This document shows, in pieces, positions 27,669-35,868 of a stretch of 64,000 bases of DNA. Source of the stretch: CAYUQT01 sp964446835. GTDB taxonomy: Bacteria; Planctomycetota; Phycisphaerae; UBA1845; JAFGLZ01. Where the stretch lies: the NCBI GenBank assembly GCA_964446835.1, contig CAYUQT010000021.1, positions 1 to 64,000 of the forward strand, in the 5' to 3' direction. The notes under the pieces are model-generated. The model saw only the letters and a program-made list of their open reading frames with translations, was not told the origin of the DNA and did not search any database. Numbering within the stretch: the first letter of the stretch is position 1; each line of letters begins with the position of its first letter. Made by a program: the position numbers and the translations under genes.

Positions 27669-28184
27669 ATGATCGCAGTTCGTCGAGAGCAACCCCAGGA
27701 TGTCCCGGCCGTCCGCCTGATCAACGAGCGGGCGTTCGGCCAACCGCAGGAGGCCAACATCGTCGACAAGCTGCGCGCCGCCTGTCCCGGCCTGCTGTCG
27801 CTCGTAGCCGAGCAGGAAGGCCAGGTGGTCGGCCACATCCTGTTCAGTCCGACCACGATCGAGGGGCCGCACGGCGTGCTGAAGGGCATGGGCCTGGCAC
27901 CCGTGGCCGTCATGCCGGAATGCCAGCGTCAAGGCGTCGGCTCACAACTGATCCGCGCCGGCATCGCCGCCCTGAAAGAGACGGGTTGCCCTCTTATCAT
28001 CCTTCTGGGCCATCCGGAATACCACCCTCGCTTCGGCTTCGAGCGGGCCTCCCGATACGGCATCAGACCTCAATGGGAGGGCATACCCGACGAGGCGTTC
28101 ATGATCCTCTGGTTCGACCCGGCCGCCGGGCAGGGCGTGTCGGAGGTGGGCCTTTACCGGTCCGAATTCAATGAGGCGATGTAG
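27669..28184 (+). CDS. GNAT-family N-acetyltransferase (YhbS-like)
   Basis: This 171-residue protein is a GNAT of the YhbS-like type. It has an N-terminal strand-helix (IAVRREQPQDVPAVRLINER), a strand VVGHILFSP, the acetyl-CoA loop LAPVAVMPECQRQGVGSQLI, and the GHPEYHPRFGF motif that marks this subgroup. The acceptor is unknown. The start at 27669 is preceded by AAGGAC. The gene is 70 bases after the propeller gene. Confidence 0.88.
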   Translation: MIAVRREQPQDVPAVRLINERAFGQPQEANIVDKLRAACPGLLSLVAEQEGQVVGHILFSPTTIEGPHGVLKGMGLAPVAVMPECQRQGVGSQLIRAGIAALKETGCPLIILLGHPEYHPRFGFERASRYGIRPQWEGIPDEAFMILWFDPAAGQGVSEVGLYRSEFNEAM

Positions 28185-28252
28185 GACGGACGTCCCGCGG
28201 CATTCCCCTCGGCCTCCATTCCCAGTCGGCAGACGGCCTCTCGTGACGGTCG

Positions 28253-28744
28253 TCACGTGTCGTTCTGCGAGTTCGTATCGGACTGACTGCCACGCTTGAC
28301 GCGAATGTACAGGGTCTTCTCGATCGTGGCGTGAACCCTGCCCCTCTCGTCGGTCAGGTTGACTGTATAGATGCGGTCGGTGGACTGCCGCGTGGCCAGC
28401 TCAGCCTTGATGCCCTCAATCTCCTCGCGACTCAGGGTGAAACGGGCGTAGAGCGTCGATCGCCCCGGACGTTTGAATCGAATGGTCGACAGCTTGTCCC
28501 AGACAATGTGATCGGGACCGAGGATCCTGATCAGCATCATCATGTAGATCGGATCGGTGCACGCATACATGCTGCCGCCGAAAATCGTCCCCACATAGTT
28601 CTTTGTCTGCCGGTTCAGAGGCAGCCTGATCCGCACCTCGTGCCAGTCGTCGGCGATGTAGATGAGCCTCGCCCCCGTCCCACGGTAGGCGGGAAAGAAG
28701 TTGAAGTACCAACGCTCGAATCGGGTTCGAAGAGACTCCGGCAT
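28253..28744 (-). CDS. DUF4442 hotdog-fold protein
   Basis: This 163-residue protein looks like a DUF4442 hotdog-fold thioesterase-like protein. It has RLIYIADDWHEVRIRLPLN, the GTIFGGSMYACTDPIYMMML core and YVGT just before it, with a basic C-terminus. Family members are related to acyl-CoA thioesterases such as PaaI, but the activity is not proven. The start at 28744 was chosen for protein length; the upstream region has only a weak ribosome binding site. It is convergent with the GNAT gene. Confidence 0.8.
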   Translation of the reverse strand: MPESLRTRFERWYFNFFPAYRGTGARLIYIADDWHEVRIRLPLNRQTKNYVGTIFGGSMYACTDPIYMMMLIRILGPDHIVWDKLSTIRFKRPGRSTLYARFTLSREEIEGIKAELATRQSTDRIYTVNLTDERGRVHATIEKTLYIRVKRGSQSDTNSQNDT

Positions 28745-28911
28745 GGGGGAGTATTCTACCAGAGAGCGGGCGTGTGTCAGGAGCTTCCGTGACCTTCGGG
28801 TCCCCCATGCGACGTGCCTCGCACGGCCCTGCTTCTTCCCCTTACGACGACTCCCGTTCTCCAGGACCCTGTAAGGTCTCGCCCGTCGGACCTTGCGAGG
28901 CCGCTTCCAGG

Positions 28912-31518
28912 TCAAGGGGTCGGCAGTACCTCAATCGCCTGAATCATCGCCTCGCGCTGTTCGCTGCCAACCTTTCCACCCACCAGGCGAACTTCGATGA
29001 TGCCGTTCTTCGGTGCAACGTTCTTGAAATCGAGATCGAAGGCCTTCTGAGCCCCACCCGCCCTTGAGAAGACATCGAGGTCTTCGACCCGTCGCTCGTC
29101 GTTGATGAATACCGCCATCGGTCGCTGGCCGGGCTGCGAACACTCCCACTCGGCAAACAGCAACCGAACGTCATACCGCCCCGGTCCCACCGTGACATTC
29201 ACCGTGAAGTCTCGCGCATGAACGCCATACTGATACAACGTCGAATCGGGCGTCCCGGCAATCGCGGCGGTCCGCTTCGACGTCCACCAGCACTGAGCCA
29301 CCGAGTCGGTCCCGGCGCCCGATCGGACCACCCACTCCGTGGCCGGCAGCCAGGTATTGCCCTGCGAATCCACCAGGTTCCTTTCCCCTGCGTAGCCGAA
29401 GATCATCCGCTGTGGACCGGTCGGACCCCCACCCTGACCATAATCGCTCTTGCCCTCGGCGGCCGAATACGCCACGGCATCCACCCACAACCGGCTGCCC
29501 CGAGACAAGGGGCTCCCCGACCCCGTCGCCACGATCCTCAGCGTGTGCCGGCCCTGGGTCAGGCCATTGCTGTAATAGACCACCTGCTGGTGCAAAGTCC
29601 TGGGATTCCAGAAATCGATGCCAACCCGCTGTCGGACGCCATCGAGATAGACCTCTGCCAGACCTCCTTCAGGGCCGACCGAGCCGATCACACGCACCTG
29701 GTTTCCTTCGAAAGACAGGCCGACGCCGGAGCCCTTGCGCGTTGCCGCGTGAAGCGTTCCGCCCGACGCCTCCGCTTCAGTGGTAGATGCCCAGTCGCCC
29801 TCGTATTCCAGCCTCGCATCGTCCACCGCCACCTGTGGATCGTCCCCTTCGACGACCACACTCCTCTGACCGTCGTGTCGAATCGAGACGATCCAGTCGC
29901 CCCCGGCCAGTGCCTTGGCCATATACCCCTGCCCCTTCAGGTCGGCGCGGCGCTCCAGGGCACCGCCGGGCGTGGTCACCGAACACGGTTCGAACGCCAG
30001 CCTCAGAACGGTCACCGTGTTCTCCGGTGCGTCGAAGGTGGAATAGGTGACTCGACCGTCTCCGTATGCGGCGCGATGGACCACCGATGTGCTTCGCATG
30101 ATGTGGTTCTCGCGGCAGGGCCCGAAGACCTCCGGAAGCCAGGCCATCGTCCGAAGGACCCACTTCATAGCCGACGGATGCGTCCCCTTGAACCACGCAC
30201 CCGCCGCGATCACACCGCCGTCGATGCTGTCCTCGACAACGCCCGTTTCGTGGACGTCATACGTGGCGAACACCTGCATCCGCCGGGCCAGTTCCTTGGC
30301 CCAGGCGGCAGCCGAAGCATCACCGTCCGCTTCCACCCCGACCCCGTACTGAGCGAAGTCCGCAGCCAGCTCCATCGGGCCCCAGCTCAACGACTGCTCG
30401 CAACAGCTCGACGACTCCGGAAGGGCCCAGGCCCCGCTGTACACCTCGCCGCGCGATGCGGGATTCACACCCGTGTGATTCAGAAACAACGTCAGGATGT
30501 TCCGCACATCGGTCTTCCAGTTGGGAAACTCGCGCGAGTGATCCATCAGATACCGCGTCACCCAGTCGGTCGTGGTCTGCGCCTGAACCGGGTCCTCCCA
30601 GTCCCAGTAGTTCCGTCCCCAGGTGTCATTCACAGTCCAGAGCGGCAGCAGCTTCTCTCGCACATACTGACGCCCTGCGTCGCGGGCCTCGACGATCTCG
30701 TTCTTGGCCCCCGTGTAGCCCAGCCGGATCAGTTCATCCAGCATAGCCAACTGGTAGACGATGCCGCCGGTCTGCACATTGCCGGTCTTGTCCTTGCCCC
30801 ATTTGACCTGTTCGGGATTGGCGTATCTGGGCCATGGCATGGCGCCGGGTCTTGGATCGCGCCGGCTGGCCAGTACGTCGCCCCAGTGCCTGGCCGCATC
30901 GAAGAACCGTCTATTGCCGCACAACTGATATGCCCGAAGAAGCGCCACCCCCGCCTCGGCCGCGATGTCCAATTGGATCCAGCCCTTCGGGTCTGCCGGA
31001 CCGTACGGCTTGCCTTTGACCGGGACACTGATCAGGAACCGCGGCCACGGGTGGTTCGCATCGGTCAGATTGTGGTCGAGCAGCGTGTTGCCGACGACCT
31101 CGACATGCGCCATCGCGGCCGGGTCGCCCGTGTAGCGGTAATACTCGCCCCATGCCAGCATCGCCCGCGCGCACATCTGCCCACGGTCGCCGCACATCCA
31201 ATCGTCCATCGGTGGAATGGTGATCGCACCGTCGGCCGAGATCCGCCACCCGCTGTTGAAGGCGTATTCGGGGGCGATGCCCACCGCGCGGTCTTCCGTC
31301 GTCCAGGGATATCGTTTCATCGTTTCGGCCGCCACCCGTACGCGAAGATCACACTGGCCGTTCTGCCCCTTGTACCAAGGTGCGATGACCCCGTGAGCAT
31401 CCTCGACGGTTGAGTGGGCGAAATATCGATCCTGCCTCGTCGCCGCTCGTACGTATGGCGGACAGAAGACCAACCCCATCAACCCCATCGCGACCGTAAC
31501 ATGACGTGCCTTGATCAT
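28912..31518 (-). CDS. Secreted alpha/alpha-barrel glycosidase-like protein with malectin domain
   Basis: This 868-residue protein has a signal peptide (TVAMGLMGLVFCPPYVRA), a long (alpha/alpha)6-type region (residues about 40-500; WTVNDTWGRNYWDWEDP, NHTGVNPASRGEVYSGAW, ESSSCCEQSL), a carbohydrate-binding-like beta-sandwich at about 585-690 and a C-terminal malectin-like domain at about 700-868 (YQYGVHARDFTVNVTVGPG, YDVRLLFAEWECSQPGQRP). It is probably a cell-surface or secreted glycan-degrading protein. The start follows GAGGGC. The catalytic residues could not be fixed. Confidence 0.85.
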   Translation of the reverse strand: MIKARHVTVAMGLMGLVFCPPYVRAATRQDRYFAHSTVEDAHGVIAPWYKGQNGQCDLRVRVAAETMKRYPWTTEDRAVGIAPEYAFNSGWRISADGAITIPPMDDWMCGDRGQMCARAMLAWGEYYRYTGDPAAMAHVEVVGNTLLDHNLTDANHPWPRFLISVPVKGKPYGPADPKGWIQLDIAAEAGVALLRAYQLCGNRRFFDAARHWGDVLASRRDPRPGAMPWPRYANPEQVKWGKDKTGNVQTGGIVYQLAMLDELIRLGYTGAKNEIVEARDAGRQYVREKLLPLWTVNDTWGRNYWDWEDPVQAQTTTDWVTRYLMDHSREFPNWKTDVRNILTLFLNHTGVNPASRGEVYSGAWALPESSSCCEQSLSWGPMELAADFAQYGVGVEADGDASAAAWAKELARRMQVFATYDVHETGVVEDSIDGGVIAAGAWFKGTHPSAMKWVLRTMAWLPEVFGPCRENHIMRSTSVVHRAAYGDGRVTYSTFDAPENTVTVLRLAFEPCSVTTPGGALERRADLKGQGYMAKALAGGDWIVSIRHDGQRSVVVEGDDPQVAVDDARLEYEGDWASTTEAEASGGTLHAATRKGSGVGLSFEGNQVRVIGSVGPEGGLAEVYLDGVRQRVGIDFWNPRTLHQQVVYYSNGLTQGRHTLRIVATGSGSPLSRGSRLWVDAVAYSAAEGKSDYGQGGGPTGPQRMIFGYAGERNLVDSQGNTWLPATEWVVRSGAGTDSVAQCWWTSKRTAAIAGTPDSTLYQYGVHARDFTVNVTVGPGRYDVRLLFAEWECSQPGQRPMAVFINDERRVEDLDVFSRAGGAQKAFDLDFKNVAPKNGIIEVRLVGGKVGSEQREAMIQAIEVLPTP

Positions 31519-31725
31519 GACGCCCTCGCCATTGCCCCTGTCGCCAGCTTACCCGCCCCACTCAAGGTAGGCTATTGCGCCATGGTCCTCAGAGCAACGG
31601 CGCCCCGATCTCTTCCAAATGACCCATGCGATCGACCCGGCCAACAAGAAGAACACCTGTATTGCTGCCTAGGTCGGTTGGGATCGGCGGTCTTAGACAT
31701 TGGAGGTGAAGCTCTGTCAGGGGGC

Positions 31726-32157
31726 TCAGTGATCAACATGATAACGGACGTTGTCACCCAATCGATCAGAGCGAATGGTATCGACGAGCTTATCCATGGT
31801 GGACTTGGATTCGATCGGAGGAGGAACGCGCTCGATGGCTCCGTCGGCATAGTAGGCCCGCACACGAAGTCCCTCAGGACCAGCCCGGGATGGAAGAAGT
31901 CGGAGGGTCGCTTCGATTCTCCCGAGATTGGCATGGTCAAACGAGAGTGCTTCCCCCCGCTCGTCCACCCGGCCGGCACCCAAGCCGCAGGCACAGGGAT
32001 GGTCGTGTGGTCCAAGCAGAAACCGCGAACCCACATCGCCCTTCACCAGACGTTGAGCGATGATCTCCGACAGCCCGCGGTTTTGCAGCTCCTTCGACAA
32101 CTGCCCGGCCTTCCTTCCAGGAACGCTTGGCATCTCGATTTCGACCACAACGCACAT
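31726..32157 (-). CDS. Hypothetical protein downstream of the MazF-type toxin
   Basis: This 143-residue frame has coding-like composition: mixed charged and hydrophobic residues, VGSRFLLGPHDHPCACGLG, and a regular C-terminus (KSTMDKLVDTIRSDRLGD). There is no signal peptide, and I recognise no family. It lies on the same strand 86 bases after the toxin gene, so it may be co-transcribed. The ribosome binding site is weak. The frames overlapping it on the other strand are less convincing. Confidence 0.5.
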   Translation of the reverse strand: MCVVVEIEMPSVPGRKAGQLSKELQNRGLSEIIAQRLVKGDVGSRFLLGPHDHPCACGLGAGRVDERGEALSFDHANLGRIEATLRLLPSRAGPEGLRVRAYYADGAIERVPPPIESKSTMDKLVDTIRSDRLGDNVRYHVDH

Positions 32158-32243
32158 GGCCGGCTGTGTCCGCGTGCATCGCCGGTGACTCGCTCCCGCG
32201 GTTCAGGATACAGCCCCGGTCTCAAAGACGGCAAGGTCCGTGT

Positions 32244-32582
32244 CTATAGCGACAGCACCAGGCGAAGTCCCGTGTCGATCTCTCGCATGACCGTTTCGGG
32301 CAGTCGGCGAACCTTCTGTGTGAGGAAACATCGGTCTATGGTGATGACCTGAGAAACGTTGGCGACCGAATCACGCTGCAGACCGGTAGACCGTGCCGCG
32401 AGCCGGACGTTGCCGGGGGCCTCGGCCAGCCGGAGGTTCGAACTCAGTACCACGGCGATGACCGTAGCGATACGACTCCTGTTGAAGGCATCGGATTGCA
32501 CGATAAGAACGGGTCTTCGGTATCCCGGCTCAGAAGCTTGCGGGGACCGCAAGGACGCCCACCACACCTCTCCTCGCTGCAT
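32244..32582 (-). CDS. MazF/PemK-family endoribonuclease toxin
   Basis: This 112-residue protein is a MazF/PemK toxin, which cleaves mRNA at short sequence motifs. The family N-terminus MQRGEVWWASL, the strand RRPVLIVQSDAFNRSR, VVLSSNLRLAEAPGNV and the C-terminal CFLTQKVRRLPETVMREID are all present. The start at 32582 overlaps the antitoxin stop by one base (TAATG), so translation is coupled. The antitoxin gene is upstream on the same strand. Function follows from the family; no activity is shown. Confidence 0.92.
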   Translation of the reverse strand: MQRGEVWWASLRSPQASEPGYRRPVLIVQSDAFNRSRIATVIAVVLSSNLRLAEAPGNVRLAARSTGLQRDSVANVSQVITIDRCFLTQKVRRLPETVMREIDTGLRLVLSL

Positions 32583-32818
32583 TACCAATCCTCGTGAGAA
32601 AGCGAGGCCTCCTGAAGGTTTCTGATATCCTCATCCTGGACGGAGGATTCTGTTGCATAGACCTGATTCAGACGCTCGGTGACCCTTTCCTGGGCGTGTT
32701 GTTCCATATATTCCGCGAGCGCCTTCCTGTACAGTTCGCTCCGAGTGACCTTGAGGCGCTTGGCCAGTCGCTCGGCCTTGTTGAATACGTCGGCCGGGAT
32801 GGATATGGCTGTCTTCAT
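32582..32818 (-). CDS. MazE/ribbon-helix-helix antitoxin
   Basis: This 78-residue protein is the antitoxin partner. The N-terminal strand and two helices (MKTAISIPADVFNKAERLAK, TRSELYRKALAEYMEQ) form a ribbon-helix-helix DNA-binding domain like ChpI/PemI-type antitoxins, and the acidic tail (ESSVQDEDIRNLQEASLSHE) would bind the toxin. Its own promoter and a palindromic operator lie just upstream. The message is probably leaderless, since the predicted start point falls at the ATG and no ribosome binding site is seen. Confidence 0.9.
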   Translation of the reverse strand: MKTAISIPADVFNKAERLAKRLKVTRSELYRKALAEYMEQHAQERVTERLNQVYATESSVQDEDIRNLQEASLSHEDW

Positions 32819-32824
32819 ATCAAT

Positions 32825-32852
32825 AGTATAACTACGGTTATACCCATGTCAA
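32825..32852 (-). promoter_or_regulatory. σ70 promoter of the toxin-antitoxin module, leaderless
   Basis: On the minus strand TTGACA (32847-32852), a 16-base spacer and TATACT (32825-32830) form a near-consensus σ70 promoter. The -10 box lies six bases before the antitoxin ATG, so transcription should start at or next to the ATG. Confidence 0.8.
32826..32843. promoter_or_regulatory. Palindromic operator within the toxin-antitoxin promoter
   Basis: GTATAAC (32826-32832) and GTTATAC (32837-32843) form a perfect 7-bp inverted repeat with centre TACG, overlapping the -10 box and the spacer. It is the expected place and shape for autoregulation by the ribbon-helix-helix antitoxin. Confidence 0.75.
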
Positions 32853-33059
32853 CCGGGGGCGTGTCGGCTTCCATCCGGCGACTCCGGGGCGGTTCGCCAT
32901 TCCTGCGCCGGCAATCGTTGAGTCTCCTCTGCCTCGCCGATTATCCTCGAAAGCGTCGTCGGCTTCGCGTATCCTGAACCTGATGATACAGGCATCCCTT
33001 CCCCCGTCGTCCGGGAAGGCTTGCGGCAACATGCTGCCCTGCCGTCCATCGGAGGCACC

Positions 33060-33377
33060 ATGAAAGACCCTCAAGACTCTCGCACCTCTACGGGCCATGC
33101 CGGCATCAGGGATCAACTCGCCGCCGACAGAACCGTCCTGGCCAACGAGAGGACCTTCCTGGCCTATGTCCGCACGAGCCTGGGGCTGCTGGCGGTCGGC
33201 CTCGGTGTTCTCCATTTCGGCAGTTCCCTGTGGATAGAGAATGTCCTGGGCTGGACGTGTGTCGTGCTGAGCGTCGCCGGCCTCACCATTGGGTTCGTTC
33301 GGTTCCAGCACATACGGCATCAGATTGCACGGATGCGTCGGGAAAAACCCGGCCCCCACCATGCCGATGACACGTGA
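33060..33377 (+). CDS. DUF202 membrane protein
   Basis: This 105-residue protein has the DUF202 pattern: a charged start, LANERTFLAYVRTSLGLLAV, and two or three membrane helices ending in a basic segment (VRFQHIRHQIARMRR). DUF202 proteins are small membrane proteins of unclear function, often near stress or transport genes. The start at 33060 follows GGAGG. It precedes the DUF2892 and rhodanese genes by 63 bases. Confidence 0.88.
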   Translation: MKDPQDSRTSTGHAGIRDQLAADRTVLANERTFLAYVRTSLGLLAVGLGVLHFGSSLWIENVLGWTCVVLSVAGLTIGFVRFQHIRHQIARMRREKPGPHHADDT

Positions 33378-33440
33378 CGCCGGTTCCGCCACAGAGCGGC
33401 ACGACGCAACCGCGTTTGCCGGCAAGGTCGAGGTGTGATC

Positions 33441-33665
33441 ATGACCATCGAACGTACACTGCGATCCATCGCCGGATTCCTCATCCTTCTCAGTGTCGCA
33501 CTGGCCCACTATGTCAGTCCGTGGTGGATGTTCTTCACCGCCTTCGTGGGCCTGAGTCTGCTGCCGTCGGGGTTTACCAACTGGTGCCCGATGATGTGGA
33601 TCATCGAGAAGGCCGGCCTGCATCACGCGTCTGCGTGCAGTTCGTCTCCCACACCGCGGAGCTGA
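33441..33665 (+). CDS. DUF2892 membrane protein
   Basis: This 74-residue protein matches DUF2892, the two-helix membrane part of YgaP-type sulfurtransferases: RTLRSIAGFLILLSVALAHY, then LSLLPSGFTNWCPMMWII. The Cys in NWCPM is typical. The start at 33441 follows GAGGTG. It is only three bases upstream of the rhodanese gene, so the two probably make a split YgaP-like pair. Confidence 0.85.
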   Translation: MTIERTLRSIAGFLILLSVALAHYVSPWWMFFTAFVGLSLLPSGFTNWCPMMWIIEKAGLHHASACSSSPTPRS

Positions 33666-33668
33666 ACG

Positions 33669-34004
33669 ATGCCCTTAAACACCATCACTCCCGAATCACT
33701 CCACAAGCAGATCCTCGCCGGACAGCCCATCGACCTCATCGACGTCCGCTCGCCCCAGGAGTATCACCAGGTGCATGTTCCGGGTGCCCGCCTGGTGCCG
33801 CTGGACGCGCTCAGCGTGGAGGCCGTGCTGACCGGACGTCTCGCCCCCGACGGCGAGCCGATCTACGTCATCTGCCACTCCGGCGGACGATCTCGCACGG
33901 CCTGTGCCCGACTGACCCGGCAGGGATTGAGTACCGTCGTCAACGTCGAGGGCGGAACCTCGGCCTGGCAACAGGCCGGCCTGCCCGTTGAGAGATCGGC
34001 CTGA
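33669..34004 (+). CDS. Rhodanese-domain sulfurtransferase
   Basis: This 111-residue protein is a single rhodanese domain. The active-site loop CHSGGRS starts at Cys69, which would carry a persulfide, and LIDVRSPQEYHQVHVPGA is the family's N-terminal signature. It probably transfers sulfane sulfur. It starts three bases after the DUF2892 gene; together they match YgaP, in which the two parts are fused. Confidence 0.92.
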   Translation: MPLNTITPESLHKQILAGQPIDLIDVRSPQEYHQVHVPGARLVPLDALSVEAVLTGRLAPDGEPIYVICHSGGRSRTACARLTRQGLSTVVNVEGGTSAWQQAGLPVERSA

Positions 34005-34264
34005 GCGGCGTCCGACCGTCGATGGCCCCGCCATCACGACAACCCCGGCGGCAGTCCCCGCCCTGCGCCGGTGTCTTTCTCCCATCGCGCAACGGGATTC
34101 TTCGAACCAACGAACCTTTCCTCTCGCGGAACGTAAAGTACACTGGTGTTTGTTGTCATCTCGAAATCGTACAAGACACAGGTCGACTGCACACGGGTAT
34201 CTGAGAGTTCCCCTTGCGGCACTCTGCTGCAGCTCACTGTCGGGCCCTTGGGAGGTACATTCCG

Positions 34265-35617
34265 GTGGGACACATCGCGTGCAACTCGGTCAAGACACTT
34301 CGACATCGCATCGGTCTGATCCTGCTGGTGTGGGTTCTCGGCTCGGCCCTGGCGGTCGGGGTGACCCTTCTCGTCAAGCGATGTTGTCCCCGGTATACGA
34401 GCACCGTCTTGATCCGCGTCGAATCGGTCAGGCCGGAAAACCCATTCAATCCCTGGGAGGAGCGGCCTATGGACCGCGAGACCACCGAGCGCAGCCTCGG
34501 CGATCAGATCTCGTTGATTCGCGACCCGGACCTGCTGAACGAACTATTGGTCATGCCTGAGGTTCGCAACGACACCGAGTGGTTCAAACCGTTCGCGCAC
34601 AACGTCGACAAGGCCCGGGCAGACATCGAGAGGCATCTTGTCACCAGGCCGGTCAGGGGGTCAAACCTGCTGGAAGTCTCCTTCTCGACACCCGATCCGA
34701 AAGACGCCAGGAAGATCGTCAACGCGCTGGCAGATCGGTACCTGAAGAGGGTCCATGGCTGGGCGTTGCGCATGTTCGCTAATGATGCGGAGGCATTCGA
34801 TAGCGCGCTCCGGCTGAAGGAAGATGAACTGAATACGGTCAAGCTCGACATTCGCGAACTGGAACCCAACGGGCTGATCCCCGCCATGGCGATAGGCGCC
34901 CCCACGATGGCGGCTCGCTTGGCAAGCCTTCAGGACGAGTGTGTCCGGAGAGAATCGGAGATGACCTTTCTGCGGACACGCTACCGGACCTATGCCGATG
35001 CCACCCCCGAGAAGCTGCAAACCAATCCGGAAATCCTGGCCCGCGTTGAGGCGAATGAGAAAGTGCTCCAGGCCCTCCAGCGCGTCAATCGCCTGAAAGA
35101 CAAACGGGATGACTTCCTGATTTCTTCGGGAGCCCAGGACCCTAAGATCACCGAGATCGACAAGCGGCTGGTCGCGGCCGAGGAGGACCTCGCCAGAACA
35201 CGGCAGAGCGTGTTCAAAGAAGAGCGAGACTCCCTCGTGGAGTCTCATCGGGTTCCCTACCTCGTCGCACTGCAGGCCTGTACCGAATTGCGCGAATCCC
35301 TGGCCACGACGGCCAGGGCCCAACTGGACCTCGACAAGAATCTCCGACGCCACGACGAGCTGGTGCGCCAGCGAGACACGCTCGATCGAGATCGCGATCG
35401 TCTGGCCCAACAGCACCAGGCACTGCTGCTTTCGATCCGAACTCAGGAGCCGGCTCGCATCAGCATCTTCCGCAGGGCCACCGAACCGCTCGAACCCAGT
35501 CGCCCTCAACCGAAGACCTGGATCCCTGTCGGCAGTGCGTTGGGCCTCCTGATGGGCGTCCTCCTGGCCCTGGTTCTCGGTGGTCGGAAAGAGGAGTCGC
35601 CGCCTCAGACCGCATGA
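34265..35617 (+). CDS. Wzz/chain-length-determinant-like membrane protein
   Basis: This 450-residue protein has membrane helices at both ends (IGLILLVWVLGSALAVGVTL and VGSALGLLMGVLLALVLGG) and a long coiled-coil region between them (residues about 150-400, with many Glu, Arg and Leu). The N-terminal SVLIRVES-type segment (TSTVLIRVESVRPENPF) fits Wzz/GumC-like polysaccharide copolymerases, which set glycan chain length. No Tyr-kinase domain is attached. The GTG start at 34265 follows GGGAGG. No polysaccharide synthesis genes are adjacent, so another coiled-coil export role is possible. Confidence 0.75.
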   Translation: MGHIACNSVKTLRHRIGLILLVWVLGSALAVGVTLLVKRCCPRYTSTVLIRVESVRPENPFNPWEERPMDRETTERSLGDQISLIRDPDLLNELLVMPEVRNDTEWFKPFAHNVDKARADIERHLVTRPVRGSNLLEVSFSTPDPKDARKIVNALADRYLKRVHGWALRMFANDAEAFDSALRLKEDELNTVKLDIRELEPNGLIPAMAIGAPTMAARLASLQDECVRRESEMTFLRTRYRTYADATPEKLQTNPEILARVEANEKVLQALQRVNRLKDKRDDFLISSGAQDPKITEIDKRLVAAEEDLARTRQSVFKEERDSLVESHRVPYLVALQACTELRESLATTARAQLDLDKNLRRHDELVRQRDTLDRDRDRLAQQHQALLLSIRTQEPARISIFRRATEPLEPSRPQPKTWIPVGSALGLLMGVLLALVLGGRKEESPPQTA

Positions 35618-35868
35618 GGCGTGCCTTCCGATCGAAGGAGACGCCCGCCGCAGCATCCAACCGGACCCCGCGCGCAACAGGACCACCCTTGGTGCGAATC
35701 CTCGAATTGGATTAGAATCATCTTTGCGGTTGTCCCTTTGGGGGGACCGTCTGCGGCGGCCTTCGTGTGTCGTTCGGGAACGTGCTCCGCCGGTGGGTGT
35801 TCCGTTCACTTCCGGTCGTCACAGGCCGTCCGATCCAGTCAAACACGATTCCGGGGACGTGGGGAATC

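Noticed and set aside
32430..32445. TTCGA-type tRNA T-loop signal
   Set aside because: It lies within the MazF gene and has no cloverleaf around it.
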